Shown here in pieces: positions 41,657 to 51,512 of a stretch of DNA of 64,000 nt. The position numbers and the translations under genes were made by a program. Positions within the stretch are counted from its first letter, which is position 1. Each line of letters starts with the position of its first letter. The stretch is taken from contig DASYTI010000162.1 of the NCBI GenBank assembly GCA_036002485.1, forward strand, positions 1-64,000. Direction: 5' to 3'. The DNA is from Candidatus Methylomirabilota bacterium. Its GTDB lineage: Bacteria > Methylomirabilota > Methylomirabilia > Rokubacteriales > CSP1-6. A model generated the notes under the pieces. The model searched no databases and was not told the origin of the DNA. It saw only the letters and a program-made list of their open reading frames with translations.

Positions 41657-43031
41657 GGCTGACGCGCTGTCCGTCCCGGGCGACCTCGACGGGCCAGCCG
41701 AGCCGCGTGGCCATGAGCCCCTGCAGGGCCGCGGCGGCGTCGGGCTCGCCGTGCACGACATAGGTCGCGCTCGGCGGCCGAGTGAAGCCGCCGAGCCAGC
41801 GCAGGATCTCGCCCTGATCGGCATGCGCGGAGTAGGCGTCGCTGAACATGATGGCCGCCCGTACCGGCACCACCTGGCCCAGCATCTTGAGCTCGCGTGC
41901 GCCGTCCTTGAGGAGGCGCCCCCTCGTGCCCGCCGCCTGGTAGCCCACGAAGAGCACGGTGGTCTGCGGCTCGGGCAGGCGGCGGAGAAAGTGGTGGAGG
42001 ATGCGACCGCCCGTGGCCATGCCGCTGCCCGCGATGATGATGCCCGGTCCGGCCGTGTCGTTCAGCCGCTTGGAGTCCTCCACCGTCCTGGAGATCCGGA
42101 GCCCCTTGGGCCCGAAGGGACGCGCGCCCGAGGCCTCCACGCGCGCGAAATCCTGATCGTGCTCCGCCGAGTGCCCCGCGTAGATGGCCGTGGCCTGTAT
42201 GGCCATGGGGCTGTCCAGATAGATGGGCAGCGAGGCAATGCGTCCCGCGTCCTCCAGCTCGCGCAGATCGTAGAGAATCTCCTGCGAGCGGCCCACCGCG
42301 AAGGCGGGGATGAGGAGCCACCCCCGCTGCTGCGCCGCGCGCGCCACCGCGCCCGCCAGCTTGTCGTGGTGATCGTCGGGGGGGTGAAAACGATTGCCAT
42401 AGGTCGACTCGACGAGCAGCACGTCGGCCTCAGGCACCGCGTCGGGATCGCGCATGATGGGCACCCCATAGCGGCCGAGGTCGCCCGAGAACACCACGAC
42501 GCGCCCGTCTATCCTGACCTCGATGAGCCCCGCGCCCACGATGTGGCCGGAGTTGAGAAAGCGCGCCGTCACGCCCGGAGCCGGAGTGAACGAGCCAAGG
42601 AAGCCCACGGGACGAACCAGGCTCAGCGCGCGCTGGGCGTCTTCCACGGTGAAGAGCGGCAGGGCCGGATCATGCTTGGACGTGTGGTGGCGATTGGCGA
42701 ACTCCGCCTCCTCTTCCTGGAGATGCGCCGCGTCCGGGAGCATGATCTTCAGGAGATCGGCGGTGCCGCGCGTGCAGTAGATGGGTCCGGCGAAGCCCTC
42801 CTTGCCCAGCCGGGGCAGGAAGCCTGAGTGGTCGATGTGGGCGTGGCTCAGGAGGACGGACTGGATTGAGGAAGCGGGCACGGGTGACGGCGCCCAGTTG
42901 CGCAGGCGCAGCTCCTTGAGCCCCTGGAAGAGACCACAGTCCATCAAGAGCCGGGTCGGGCCGCTCTCGAGGAGATGCCTGGAGCCGGTGACGGTGCCCG
43001 CGGCGCCGAGAAACTGAAGGGTCGCGCTCAC
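41649..43031 (-). CDS. MBL-fold beta-CASP ribonuclease-like hydrolase
   Basis: A 460-residue zinc hydrolase of the RNA-processing MBL/beta-CASP class. LLSHAHIDHSGFLPRL supplies the HxHxDH zinc site, with further ligands in NSGHIVGAG and VFSGDLGR. The beta-CASP domain and RMMBL end follow (VPVRAAIMFSDAYSAHADQGEIL). Relatives are RNases or CPSF-like endonucleases. The start overlaps the thiI stop by 4 bp (ATGA). Substrate unknown. Confidence 0.9.
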   Translation of the reverse strand: MSATLQFLGAAGTVTGSRHLLESGPTRLLMDCGLFQGLKELRLRNWAPSPVPASSIQSVLLSHAHIDHSGFLPRLGKEGFAGPIYCTRGTADLLKIMLPDAAHLQEEEAEFANRHHTSKHDPALPLFTVEDAQRALSLVRPVGFLGSFTPAPGVTARFLNSGHIVGAGLIEVRIDGRVVVFSGDLGRYGVPIMRDPDAVPEADVLLVESTYGNRFHPPDDHHDKLAGAVARAAQQRGWLLIPAFAVGRSQEILYDLRELEDAGRIASLPIYLDSPMAIQATAIYAGHSAEHDQDFARVEASGARPFGPKGLRISRTVEDSKRLNDTAGPGIIIAGSGMATGGRILHHFLRRLPEPQTTVLFVGYQAAGTRGRLLKDGARELKMLGQVVPVRAAIMFSDAYSAHADQGEILRWLGGFTRPPSATYVVHGEPDAAAALQGLMATRLGWPVEVARDGQRVSLG

Positions 43032-44272
43032 GGCCGGGGCGGCGCCAGGCGCGGGGGGCGCTCGGCCCGCGGCGCGTGGGCGCCGGCCCCCCGCGGGAAG
43101 TCGAAGGTCTCGAGGGTGGCAGCCTCGACTCCCGTTCGCACCAGCGCGTCGGTGTCGAGCCTCGCCTCCATCGCTTCGATCTCCTCGCGCGCGAGCCGCG
43201 TGCCGGGATGGGCAGGGGTGAAGAGCGTGCAGCAGTCGGCATCCGGCTCGATGGAGGTCTCGAAGGTCTCCAGCCGCTGCGCCGTTTCCGTGATCTCGAT
43301 CTTGTCCATGCCGATCAATGGTCGCAGGACGGGCATGGTCGCCGCCTCGTCGATGCGCGCCAGGTTGTGCAGGGTCTGCGAGGCGACCTGCCCCAGGCTT
43401 TCTCCCGTCACCAGAGCCAGGGCGCCCGTCTGACGCGCCAGGGCCTCGGCGATCCTGACCATGAGGCGGCGGTACGCCACCACGCGGGCCACGGGTCGGA
43501 CGGCCAGCACCACCTCACGCTGGATCTCGCCGAAGGGCACGAGATAGAGATGCGACACGTACTGCCACTGGGTCAGCCGCCGGGCGAGCTCGCGGGCCTT
43601 GCCGATCGAGGTGTCGGGCAGGTACGGCACGCTGTGGAAGTGGACGAGGTGGACGCGGCAGCCGCGCTTCATCATGCGCCAGGCCGCCACCGGCGAGTCG
43701 ATGCCGCCCGACAGGAGGGCCATCACGGTGCCGCCCGAGCCCACGGGAAGCCCGCCCGCGCCCGGCCGCCGGTCCGCGTAGACGAAGGCCTCGTGGGGCA
43801 ACACCTCGACGTGGACGTTGAGCTCGGCATGCTCGAGGTCGACGCGAGCCTCGGGCCTCACCTTCAGCACGTGGGCGCCCAGCTCGCGGTTGATGTCGAC
43901 GGAGGTCAACGGGAAGGTCTTGAAGGCCCGCCGCGCGGTGATCCGGAACGACGAGAAGCGGCGCGGCCCGATGACGTGGTCGACCGCGCGCTTCAGCGAC
44001 TCCGTGGAGGAGCCGGTGCGGACGGCCAGGGCGAGATTGGCGATGCCGCACACCCGGTCGAGCCGCGCTCGCGCGGCCTCGGCATGGGCGTGGCCCTCGA
44101 GATCGAGCACGATGCGCCCGGGACGCTGGACGACCTTGGCCGGGCCCAGGTCGCTCACCGCGCGCGCGATATTCTCCTGGAGTCTCCGGAGGAAGAGCGG
44201 GCGATTGCCCCGCTTCAGGCTGATCTCGTGATAGTGGACGATGACGCAGGGTCGGAGCTCGGCGGGGATCAT
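43028..44272 (-). CDS. thiI: tRNA 4-thiouridine synthase ThiI (no rhodanese domain)
   Basis: A 414-residue enzyme that adenylates U8 of tRNA and inserts sulfur. An N-terminal ferredoxin-like/THUMP region (about 1-165) is followed by the PP-loop ATPase motif LLSGGIDSPVAAWRMMKRG. The C-terminal region holds MDKIEITETAQRLETFETSI, as in short ThiI proteins. The rhodanese domain of E. coli ThiI is absent, so sulfur must come from a different donor. The start overlaps the small basic ORF stop (ATGA). Confidence 0.93.
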   Translation of the reverse strand: MIPAELRPCVIVHYHEISLKRGNRPLFLRRLQENIARAVSDLGPAKVVQRPGRIVLDLEGHAHAEAARARLDRVCGIANLALAVRTGSSTESLKRAVDHVIGPRRFSSFRITARRAFKTFPLTSVDINRELGAHVLKVRPEARVDLEHAELNVHVEVLPHEAFVYADRRPGAGGLPVGSGGTVMALLSGGIDSPVAAWRMMKRGCRVHLVHFHSVPYLPDTSIGKARELARRLTQWQYVSHLYLVPFGEIQREVVLAVRPVARVVAYRRLMVRIAEALARQTGALALVTGESLGQVASQTLHNLARIDEAATMPVLRPLIGMDKIEITETAQRLETFETSIEPDADCCTLFTPAHPGTRLAREEIEAMEARLDTDALVRTGVEAATLETFDFPRGAGAHAPRAERPPRLAPPRP

Positions 44273-44400
44273 GCCTCGCCCACCCGGGGCTTCGGATGCT
44301 TGGGGCGGCGACGGTAGACGGTCTTGGGCACCTCCACCTTGGGTGGCTTGCGGGGCATGGGCTTGCGGATCTGCGCGTGGAGCGGCCGCTTGCGCTTCAC
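44269..44400 (-). CDS. Small basic ORF upstream of thiI
   Basis: A 43-residue frame, GTG to TGA, very rich in Lys, Arg and Pro (KRKRPLHAQIRKPMPRKPPK, then VYRRRPKHPKPRVGEA). Its stop overlaps the thiI start as ATGA and its start is 5 bp from the preceding gene's stop, so it is positioned for translational coupling. No family recognised. Composition and packing favour a genuine small gene; its shortness keeps the confidence moderate. Confidence 0.5.
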   Translation of the reverse strand: MKRKRPLHAQIRKPMPRKPPKVEVPKTVYRRRPKHPKPRVGEA

Positions 44401-44404
44401 GCGC

Positions 44405-45214
44405 TCAGTATATGCCACCCGGAAAGGTGTTAACCTCGGCCCGCCGGCCCGCGGGCTTGTACATCTTGACGCCGGCCCAGGCGCCGCTCGAGATCCCGTC
44501 GTGGAGCGCCCAGCTCCTGCCGCGGACCGTGCGACCCGCCTCCGGGGCCCGGAAGGGCGAGGAGCCGTCGAGCCCGGCCGCGAGCCGGCCGCCTTCGGAG
44601 AACTCCCCGTGGAGGTTGTCCATGACCTCGTGCCCGAGCAGATAGCCGCAGCCATGGCGCTCGTAGAGCACGGCCGAGTGATAGAAGAGCGGCTCGATGA
44701 GAAAGACCTCGGCCCCGATGAGGCGGCAGAACCCTTCCATGGCATCGAGGACTCCCGGGAGCAGGCGGAGGCCCCGGCGCACTTGCCCAGGGGCCAGGCC
44801 GTCCTTGAAGGCGCGCAGCTCCTCGTCGACATTGCGCGAGAGGGTGCCGAAGAGCGTGTCACGCCCGTCGTGGTCGCGGTCGATGCCGTACCGGGCCGCC
44901 GCCGGATCGGTGATCTGCACGAAGGCGAGCTCGGGCACCGAGAGCGGCGATGTCTCGACGTCCACCAGGAGGGCGGGGTCCCTGTCCCGGGTAGACGAGC
45001 GCACCTCGACGCGCGCCCACGGCTTGTCTTCCGGGGCGGTGATGTGCACGAGCCGCGTCCCCTCGGAGCCCATGAGCGTGCGCGGGTCGATGCGGAAGCG
45101 CTCGAGCAGCACCTCGGGCACCAGGCGGAGATAGAGGGCCTCGGCCATCTCCCGCGGGAGATGGTTGATCTCCTGGATGGAGGACAGCCCGAGCCCGCCC
45201 ACCTGCCCGTCCAT
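44405..45214 (-). CDS. Conserved-looking hypothetical protein
   Basis: A 269-residue soluble protein I cannot name. It opens MDGQVGGLGLSSIQEINHLPREMAEALYLRLVPEVLLERF; a beta-rich middle (RVEVRSSTRDRDPALLVDVE) and a helix-rich end (EVFLIEPLFYHSAVLYERHG) follow. The ATG overlaps the mobA stop (TGATG), so translation is coupled to mobA. No transmembrane segment or signal peptide is visible. The position beside mobA could suggest a cofactor role, but there is no direct evidence. Confidence 0.7.
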   Translation of the reverse strand: MDGQVGGLGLSSIQEINHLPREMAEALYLRLVPEVLLERFRIDPRTLMGSEGTRLVHITAPEDKPWARVEVRSSTRDRDPALLVDVETSPLSVPELAFVQITDPAAARYGIDRDHDGRDTLFGTLSRNVDEELRAFKDGLAPGQVRRGLRLLPGVLDAMEGFCRLIGAEVFLIEPLFYHSAVLYERHGCGYLLGHEVMDNLHGEFSEGGRLAAGLDGSSPFRAPEAGRTVRGRSWALHDGISSGAWAGVKMYKPAGRRAEVNTFPGGIY

Positions 45215-45810
45215 CAGGGCTGACGGGCGGCCAGGGCCCGCGCCCGGGCGAGCTCGTCGGGGGTGTTGACGTTCATGAAGATCAGCGCGGGGTCTCCCAG
45301 AGGCGCCAGCTCCGCTTCGGAGATCTCCAGGACCCGCACCTCGTCGAAGAAGCCCGTGATCTTGAGCTGGCCCGCCGCGATCCTCCGCTCGATGGGCCCG
45401 AGGCACGCGCGGGCATAGCAGGCGTGCAGCGTCTCGTGATAGCCGTTGACGAGCGGGACCACCACGTCGGCCTCGGGGGCGCGCGAGGTCACGAGTCGCG
45501 CCACGGCCGGAGAGAGGAAGGGCATGTCGCAGGCCACGGTGAAGGCGGCCTCCCCAGAGGCGGCCTTGAGTCCGGAGTAGATGCCTCCGAGCGACCCGGA
45601 TTCCGGAAAGACGTCAGGGACCATGGGCAGTCCCATCCAGGCATAGCGCTCCGGCGTGTTGGTCACGAGCAGCACCTGGGAGGTGACCTGGCGCAGGACA
45701 TCGGCCACGCGCTCGATGATGCGCCGGCCACCCACCTCCATCAGGGCCTTGGGCTCGCCGCCCATCCGTACGCTCTTGCCGCCCGCCTGGATCACGCCCG
45801 TCAGCCTCAC
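45214..45810 (-). CDS. mobA: Molybdenum cofactor guanylyltransferase-like protein
   Basis: A 198-residue nucleotidyltransferase. TGVIQAGGKSVRMGGEPKAL holds the GxxxR-G-K signature of MobA; VPDVFPESGSLGGIYSGLKA and ACDMPFLSP complete it. It would attach GMP to molybdopterin to make the bis-MGD cofactor. The GTG 45810 fits the family N-terminus and lies 10 bp after the purD stop. No molybdoenzyme is in the window. CobY- or IspD-like nucleotidyltransferases share this fold, so the substrate is likely but not certain. Confidence 0.85.
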   Translation of the reverse strand: MRLTGVIQAGGKSVRMGGEPKALMEVGGRRIIERVADVLRQVTSQVLLVTNTPERYAWMGLPMVPDVFPESGSLGGIYSGLKAASGEAAFTVACDMPFLSPAVARLVTSRAPEADVVVPLVNGYHETLHACYARACLGPIERRIAAGQLKITGFFDEVRVLEISEAELAPLGDPALIFMNVNTPDELARARALAARQP

Positions 45811-45820
45811 GTCAGATCTC

Positions 45821-47095
45821 TCACGCCCGGGCAAGAGCCCTTCTGCCGATGTCACGGCGGAACTGCATGCCCTCGAACCGGATGCGCCCGACGGCGTGAT
45901 AGGCCGCCTCGACCGCGGAGCGGATGTCCTGCCCCAGGGCCTGCACGCCGAGGACTCGGCCCCCCGCGGTGACCAGCGCGCCGTCGCGGCGGGCCGTGCC
46001 CGCGTGGAAGACATTGACCCCCGGCAGCCCTCCGTGGGCATCCAGGCCTTCGATGGGCAGCCCCGTTCGCGGAGTGCCCGGATAGCCTGGCGAGGCGACC
46101 ACAACGCAGAGGGAGGCATCCGGTCGCCAGCGCAGCGAGCCGGGCAAGCCGCGCCCTGCCGCCACCGCCTCGAGCACGGGCAGGATGTCCTCGTCGAGTC
46201 TCGGCAGGATCGCCTGGCATTCGGGATCGCCGAAGCGGCAGTTGAACTCGACGACGCGCGGACCCTGGGCATTGATCATGAGCCCGATGAACAGCACGCC
46301 CGCGTAGGACGCGCCCTCCTTGGCCATGGCGGCGATGGTGGGCGTCACGATCTCTTCCATCACCCGTCGTGCCATGGCCTCATCGACCACGGGAGCGGGC
46401 GAGTACGCGCCCATCCCGCCGGTATTCGGACCGCGGTCGTCGTCGAAGATCGTCTTGTGATCCTGCGCGGCCGGCACGGGAAGCGCGGAGGTCCCGTCGG
46501 AGATGACGAAGAACGAGGCCTCCTCCCCTTCCATGAACTCCTCGACCACCACGGTGCGGCCGGCCGCTCCGAAGGCGTCCTCTTCGAGGCAGAGCCGGAT
46601 GGCGGCATCCGCCTCTTCGAGAGAGGCGCAGATGATGGCGCCCTTGCCCGCCGCGAGGCCGTCGGCCTTGACCACCAGGGGCGCCCCGAGCTCGCGGCAG
46701 AAGCGCCGCGCCGCCTGCGCGTCCTGGAAGCTGCGGAACCGTGCCGTGGGAATGCCGTAGCGGGCCATCAGGTCCTTGGCGAAGGCCTTGGAGCTCTCGA
46801 TCCGCGCGGCGGACTGAGTGGGGCCGAAGACGTTGAGCCCGGCCTCGTTCAGCCGGTCTCGGAGACCGAGGGACAGCGGCAGCTCGGGTCCCACCACCAC
46901 CAGATCCACGCGCTCTCGCGTGGCCAGAGCGACCAGCTCGTCGAGCGCGCGGTCGGCGATGGGCACGCACTCGGCGTGACGCGCGATCCCGGGATTGCCG
47001 GGGGCGGCGTAGAGCCGCGTGAGCCGCGGGCTCTGGGCGAGCTTCCAGGCCAGTGCGTGCTCGCGGCCGCCGCCGCCCACGAGGAGCACCTTCAC
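45821..47095 (-). CDS. purD: Phosphoribosylamine--glycine ligase
   Basis: A 424-residue ATP-grasp enzyme catalysing step two of purine synthesis. [23 protein letters not shown] is the family start; [32 protein letters not shown] and [13 protein letters not shown] are the glycinamide and ATP-binding blocks. The stop of the TPR gene overlaps its start by 4 bp, so it is coupled in the pur operon. Confidence 0.97.
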   Translation of the reverse strand: MKVLLVGGGGREHALAWKLAQSPRLTRLYAAPGNPGIARHAECVPIADRALDELVALATRERVDLVVVGPELPLSLGLRDRLNEAGLNVFGPTQSAARIESSKAFAKDLMARYGIPTARFRSFQDAQAARRFCRELGAPLVVKADGLAAGKGAIICASLEEADAAIRLCLEEDAFGAAGRTVVVEEFMEGEEASFFVISDGTSALPVPAAQDHKTIFDDDRGPNTGGMGAYSPAPVVDEAMARRVMEEIVTPTIAAMAKEGASYAGVLFIGLMINAQGPRVVEFNCRFGDPECQAILPRLDEDILPVLEAVAAGRGLPGSLRWRPDASLCVVVASPGYPGTPRTGLPIEGLDAHGGLPGVNVFHAGTARRDGALVTAGGRVLGVQALGQDIRSAVEAAYHAVGRIRFEGMQFRRDIGRRALARA

Positions 47096-48015
47096 GCGCC
47101 CGCCTCCGGCTTCTCGTCGCCGTCGTCGTCAGGCGGCGGCGTCGGCTCCTCGAGGTGCGAACGGGCGATCTGCGCCCAGGGCGACCCGAGGTCGAGCTCG
47201 AGATAGCGCCGCCAGTGCAGGGCGGCCGCGTCGGGCTGGCCCGCCTTGCCGAGCACGCCGGCAAGGTTGAAATGAGCATCCGCGTAGTCGGGCTCCATCT
47301 CGAGCGCGCGCCGGTACCAGCCGATGGCCGTGGTGACATCGTCCAGGTCTTCGTGCAGCGAGCCCAGGTTGAAGGCGGCCTGGCAGCACGAGTCATCGGC
47401 CTCGAGGGCGGCGCGGTAGCAGGCGCCCGCCTTCTCGTATCGCCCCATGCGGTGCTGGAGCAGACCCAGGTTGTTCCAGGCCGCGGCATAGTCGGGATCG
47501 ATGCCGACCACCCGCTCGTAAGCGTCCACGGCCTCTTCCCAGCGCTCGGGATCGCCATCCCAGGCCGAGGCGCGCGAGAACCACGTCTCCGCCGCGTCCG
47601 ACGGGGGTACGAGGGGCCTGACCATGCCCATGGCCAGGGACTCCCGGGTCTCACGCTCGAGGTCGCCCGTGGCGAAGTCGAGCAGGGCCTGGCCGGTGCG
47701 CGCGTCGAGCCGCAGCCGATCCTGCTCGACGACGATGCGCTGGTCCTGAACCATGAGCCTGAGCTCGGCGAAAGGCGACTCGGCCTCGGGGGCGAGGCGT
47801 TTCGCGCCGTCGAGAGCCGCCCGTACCTGGCGCACGGTGGCGCCGCCCCCCAGCAAGGCCGCGGCCGCCCGCGCGGCCACGATGTCACGGAAGCGATAGC
47901 CTGCCGGGTCGGCGCGGAGAATTCCCAAGCGCTTGAGCTGGGCCGCCCGCTTGGGCGTGAGCCGCAGCAGCCGCGTCAGCTCGCGCAGGCTGAAAATCCG
48001 CTCAGGCTGAGGCAT
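47092..48015 (-). CDS. MerR-like helix-turn-helix / TPR protein
   Basis: A 307-residue protein. The N-terminal 75 residues look like a MerR-type winged helix ([26 protein letters not shown]); residues about 145-290 contain four TPR motifs ([58 protein letters not shown]). An acidic C-terminal tail ends it. Such proteins are found next to purD/purH-type genes in related genomes by general memory, but I cannot verify that. It lies between purH and purD; its role is unknown. Confidence 0.75.
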   Translation of the reverse strand: MPQPERIFSLRELTRLLRLTPKRAAQLKRLGILRADPAGYRFRDIVAARAAAALLGGGATVRQVRAALDGAKRLAPEAESPFAELRLMVQDQRIVVEQDRLRLDARTGQALLDFATGDLERETRESLAMGMVRPLVPPSDAAETWFSRASAWDGDPERWEEAVDAYERVVGIDPDYAAAWNNLGLLQHRMGRYEKAGACYRAALEADDSCCQAAFNLGSLHEDLDDVTTAIGWYRRALEMEPDYADAHFNLAGVLGKAGQPDAAALHWRRYLELDLGSPWAQIARSHLEEPTPPPDDDGDEKPEAGA

Positions 48016-48029
48016 GGTGGCCCGGACAT

Positions 48030-49604
48030 TCAATGCTTGAAGTGTCGGATGCCGCAGACGACCATGGCCAGGCCGTGCTCGTCGGCGGCCTTGACCACTT
48101 CCTCGTCGCGGAGGGAGCCGCCGGGATGGAGGACGGCGGTGGCGCCGGCCTCGGCCACCACGTCCAGACCGTCGCGGAACGGAAAGAAGGCATCGGAGGC
48201 GCATACCGTGCCCTTGGTCTCGAGACCATTGGCGCGGGCGCGCATCACGGCGAGGCGCGCCGAGTCCACCCGATTCATCTGCCCCGCGCCCACCCCCACC
48301 ACCTGGCCCGCGGTGGTCAGCACGATGGCATTGGACTTGGCGTGCTTGCACACGCGCCAGGCGAAGCGGAGGGCCTGCATCTCCGCTTCCGTGGGAGCCC
48401 GACGCGAGACGACCTTGAGCGCCGCGGGATCCAGATCGGTGAGATCGGCCTCCTGCACGAGCAGGCCGCCCAGGACGCTACGGACATCGCGCATCCCTCC
48501 CGGATAGTCCGCGGCCAGGCAGGGCAGCCGCAGGACGCGACACTTCTTCTTGGTCCGCTGGAGCTCCTCGAGCGCCTCCGGGGTGAAATCGGGGGCGAAC
48601 AGGATCTCGAGGAGAATGCCCGACAGCTCCTTGACCGTTCCGATGTCGAGCGTGCGATTGACGCCGACGATGCCGCCATAGATGGACACGGGATCGCAGG
48701 CCTTGGCACGGCTCATGGCCTCGGCCACGCGCGAGCCGAGGGCGACTCCGCAGGGATTGGTATGCTTGATCACCACGGCCGCGGGGTCGTCGAATTCGAG
48801 GAGGAGGCCGAGGGCGGCCGACCAGTCGAGGAGATTGTTGTAGGAAAGCTCGGGGCCATGGAGCTGTTCGGCGGCGGCCAGGCCCCAGGCCGGTCCCAGG
48901 GGACGATAAAAGGCGGCGGCCTGGTGCGGGTTCTCGCCATAGCGGAGATGCTGGAGGCGCTCGGCCTCGATGGAGAGCCGCTCGGGGAAGGGGCGGCCGG
49001 CCTCCCGGCCTGCCGCGTTGTCCCCGAGATAGGACGCGATGGCCGCGTCGTACTGCGCGGTGCGCTTGAATGCCTCGAGGGCGAGACGGGCGCACGTCTC
49101 CGCCGTGAGGGTGCCCCCGCTCTTCCTGAGCTCCTCGAGCACGGGCCCGTACTGCGAGGGATCCGTGATCACGCCCACGGCGCCCGAATTCTTGGCTGCG
49201 CCCCGGATCATGCTGGGTCCGCCGATATCGATGTTCTCGATGGCCTCCTCGAGCGTCACCCCCGGTTTGACAGCCGTCTGCTCGAAGGGATAGAGGGCGA
49301 CCACCACGAGGTCTATGGGGCCGATGCCGTGGGCGTCGAGGGCCTGCATGTGGCCGGGGACATCCCGCCGCGCGAGAATGCCGCCGTGCACCTTGGGATG
49401 CAGCGTCTTGACCCGGCCGTCCAGCATTTCCGGGAAGCCGGTCAGCTGCGCCACGTCCACCACGGGGACGCCGGATTCCCGGAGGAGCTTGGCCGTCCCG
49501 CCCGTCGAGACGATCTCGATGCCCAGGGCGGAGAGCCCTTTGGCGAAGTCGACCACGCCCGTCTTGTCGTGCACGCTCAGGAGCGCGCGTCCTACCTTGG
49601 TCAT
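48030..49604 (-). CDS. purH: Bifunctional AICAR transformylase/IMP cyclohydrolase
   Basis: A 524-residue bifunctional enzyme performing the last two purine steps to IMP. The N-terminal third is the cyclohydrolase ([48 protein letters not shown]). The transformylase part shows [13 protein letters not shown] and [18 protein letters not shown]. Its start overlaps the purN stop by 4 bp (ATGA). It lies directly ahead of the TPR gene. Confidence 0.97.
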   Translation of the reverse strand: MTKVGRALLSVHDKTGVVDFAKGLSALGIEIVSTGGTAKLLRESGVPVVDVAQLTGFPEMLDGRVKTLHPKVHGGILARRDVPGHMQALDAHGIGPIDLVVVALYPFEQTAVKPGVTLEEAIENIDIGGPSMIRGAAKNSGAVGVITDPSQYGPVLEELRKSGGTLTAETCARLALEAFKRTAQYDAAIASYLGDNAAGREAGRPFPERLSIEAERLQHLRYGENPHQAAAFYRPLGPAWGLAAAEQLHGPELSYNNLLDWSAALGLLLEFDDPAAVVIKHTNPCGVALGSRVAEAMSRAKACDPVSIYGGIVGVNRTLDIGTVKELSGILLEILFAPDFTPEALEELQRTKKKCRVLRLPCLAADYPGGMRDVRSVLGGLLVQEADLTDLDPAALKVVSRRAPTEAEMQALRFAWRVCKHAKSNAIVLTTAGQVVGVGAGQMNRVDSARLAVMRARANGLETKGTVCASDAFFPFRDGLDVVAEAGATAVLHPGGSLRDEEVVKAADEHGLAMVVCGIRHFKH

Positions 49605-50221
49605 GCCCTCTCCCTGATCTGGACCCGCCGGCCGTCGATCACCAGGCGCCCTTCGGCGAACAGGCGCACGGCCTCGGGGAAGATGCGATGCTCGACGGCC
49701 AGGATCCGCTGCGAGAGCGTCTCTTCGGTATCGCCGGCCTCGATCGGCACGGCCGCCTGGAGCACGATGGGGCCCGTGTCCACCCCTTCCTCCGTGAAAT
49801 GCACGGTGGCGCCCGTCACCTTGGCCCCATGCTCGAGGGCCTGGCGCTGGGCATGAAGTCCCGGGAAGGCGGGGAGCAGCGAGGGGTGGATATTGAGCGC
49901 TCGCCCGCGAAAATGCTCGACGTAGGCGGCGCCGAGAATCCGCATGTAGCCGGCGTGGCAGACCAGACCGACCCCGCGCTCGTCGAGGGCCGCCATCATG
50001 GCCTTCTCATGGGCCTCGCGGCTCGGGTACTGCTTGGGATCCACGAAGAGCGCCTCGATGCCGTGGGCGCGGGCGATCTCGAGAACGGGAGCGGCCGCCC
50101 GGTCCGACACGAGCACCGCCACCGCCGCCGGGATGCGCCCCGCCTCCACCGCCTTCACGATGGCCTCGAAATTCGAGCCGCGGCCCGAGGCGAGCACGCC
50201 GATACGCAGCCGCTCAGGCAT
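49601..50221 (-). CDS. purN: Phosphoribosylglycinamide formyltransferase
   Basis: A 206-residue folate-dependent transformylase. LRIGVLASGRGSNFEAIV is the phosphate-binding start; the catalytic His in ALNIHPSLLPAFPGLHA and the Asp in ATVHFTEEGVDTGPIVLQ complete the active site. The ATG 50221 lies just inside the purM 3' end (8-bp overlap). The longer upstream frame belongs to purM and is excluded. Confidence 0.97.
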   Translation of the reverse strand: MPERLRIGVLASGRGSNFEAIVKAVEAGRIPAAVAVLVSDRAAAPVLEIARAHGIEALFVDPKQYPSREAHEKAMMAALDERGVGLVCHAGYMRILGAAYVEHFRGRALNIHPSLLPAFPGLHAQRQALEHGAKVTGATVHFTEEGVDTGPIVLQAAVPIEAGDTEETLSQRILAVEHRIFPEAVRLFAEGRLVIDGRRVQIRERA

Positions 50222-51242
50222 AGACCACCGAGCGGGCCCCGGCTCTGATCTCGCCCACGTCGAAGACGCGCTCACCCGCCTGCCCGAGGAGGGCGGCGGC
50301 GCGCTCGGCATCGCCGGGCCTGACCACGAGCAGATAGCCCAGCCCCATGTTGAAGGCCCGACGCATCTCGGCGTCCTCCACCCGGCCCGCCTCCTGGATG
50401 ACGCGGAAGATGGCGGGCACGGGCCAGGCGCCCGGGTCGATGAGGGCCTGGCACTGCTCGGGGAGCACGCGGGGCAGGTTCTCGGTGATCCCACCGCCCG
50501 TGACATGAGCCATGGCGAGGACGGGAACGCTCTTGATCAGCGAGAGCACCGGCTTGACATAGATACGGGTGGGCTCGAGAAGCTCATCGGCCACCGTGCG
50601 TCCCACGCCAGGCAGGACATCTGCGGTCTTCAGTCCCATGCGCTCGAAGATGATCTTGCGCGCCAGCGTGTAGCCATTGGAGTGAAGGCCGGACGAAGCG
50701 AGCCCCAGCACCCGGTCGCCCGGCCTGACGAGGGCGCCCGTGATGATCCCGCTGCGCTCCACCACGCCCACCGCGAAGCCCGCGAGGTCATACTCGCCCT
50801 CGGCGTAGAGCTCGCGCAGCTCGGCTGTCTCCCCGCCCACGAGGGCGCAGCCGGCCTGGCGGCATCCCTCGGCCACGCCCTTCACGATGGCCTCCACGCG
50901 TGACGGCTCCACGCGGTGGACGGCCAGGTAGTCGAGGAAGTAGAAGGGCTCGGCCCCGTGGACGAGGAGGTCGTTGACCCCCATGGCCACGAGGTCGATG
51001 CCGACCGTGTCGTGCCGGTCGGCGAGAAAGGCGACCTTGAGCTTGGTGCCCACGCCGTCGGTCGAGGAGACGAGCACCGGCTCGCGGTAGCCGGCCGGGA
51101 TGGAGACGAAGGCCGCGAAGGCGCCGAGGCCGCCCAGGACCTCGGGACGGCGCGTGGACGCCGCGAGTCTCGCGATGAGGCGGACGGCCTCCTCGCCGGC
51201 CCCGATGTCCACGCCGGCCGCTCGGTATGTCAGTGGGTCCAT
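50214..51242 (-). CDS. purM: Phosphoribosylformylglycinamidine cyclo-ligase
   Basis: A 342-residue AIR synthetase. YRAAGVDIGAGEEAVRLI, VSSTDGVGTKLKVAF, GIDLVAMGVNDLLVHGAEP and HVTGGGITENLPRVL are clear. I chose ATG 51242 with GGAG three bases before it; an in-frame TTG further up lies in the repeat. The repeat element between purF and purM begins 10 bp upstream of this start, so purM's translation region is close to its inverted arm. Confidence 0.95.
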   Translation of the reverse strand: MDPLTYRAAGVDIGAGEEAVRLIARLAASTRRPEVLGGLGAFAAFVSIPAGYREPVLVSSTDGVGTKLKVAFLADRHDTVGIDLVAMGVNDLLVHGAEPFYFLDYLAVHRVEPSRVEAIVKGVAEGCRQAGCALVGGETAELRELYAEGEYDLAGFAVGVVERSGIITGALVRPGDRVLGLASSGLHSNGYTLARKIIFERMGLKTADVLPGVGRTVADELLEPTRIYVKPVLSLIKSVPVLAMAHVTGGGITENLPRVLPEQCQALIDPGAWPVPAIFRVIQEAGRVEDAEMRRAFNMGLGYLLVVRPGDAERAAALLGQAGERVFDVGEIRAGARSVVYA

Positions 51243-51251
51243 GAACTCCGG

Positions 51252-51464
51252 GTCCTGGGCCAATTTGCTTCGCCAGTTCTACTCAGCCCTCGCCTCGCAG
51301 CTGCGCTGCTCAGCTCGAAGGGCCACGTTCTCGGTCGCCAGCAACCCTCAACGTACGATCCACTCAGCTCTCGCCTCGGGCTTCGCCCTCAGCTCGAAAG
51401 GCCACGTACGCCTCGCGTTGCTGGCTCCCTCGGGCCTCGTCTGGCTCGCAACTTGGCCCAGGAC
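51252..51464. repeat. Composite repeat inside the pur operon, copy C
   Basis: 213 bp bounded by GTCCTGGGCCAATTTGC and, in inverted form, GTCCTGGGCCAAGTTGC (17 bp, one mismatch). Inside are a CTCGCCTCG/CTCAGCTCGAA module (51281-51335), then the hairpin arms CCAGCAAC (51338-51345) and GTTGCTGG (51417-51424), which enclose CTCAACGTAC and GTACGCCTCGC as in TIR copy A. A second module copy sits in the loop. It lies between purF and purM. Confidence 0.75.
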
Positions 51465-51512
51465 GGGGACTGCTTTCACACCCTCACCAACCGAGAACGT
51501 GTTGGCCCGGCA

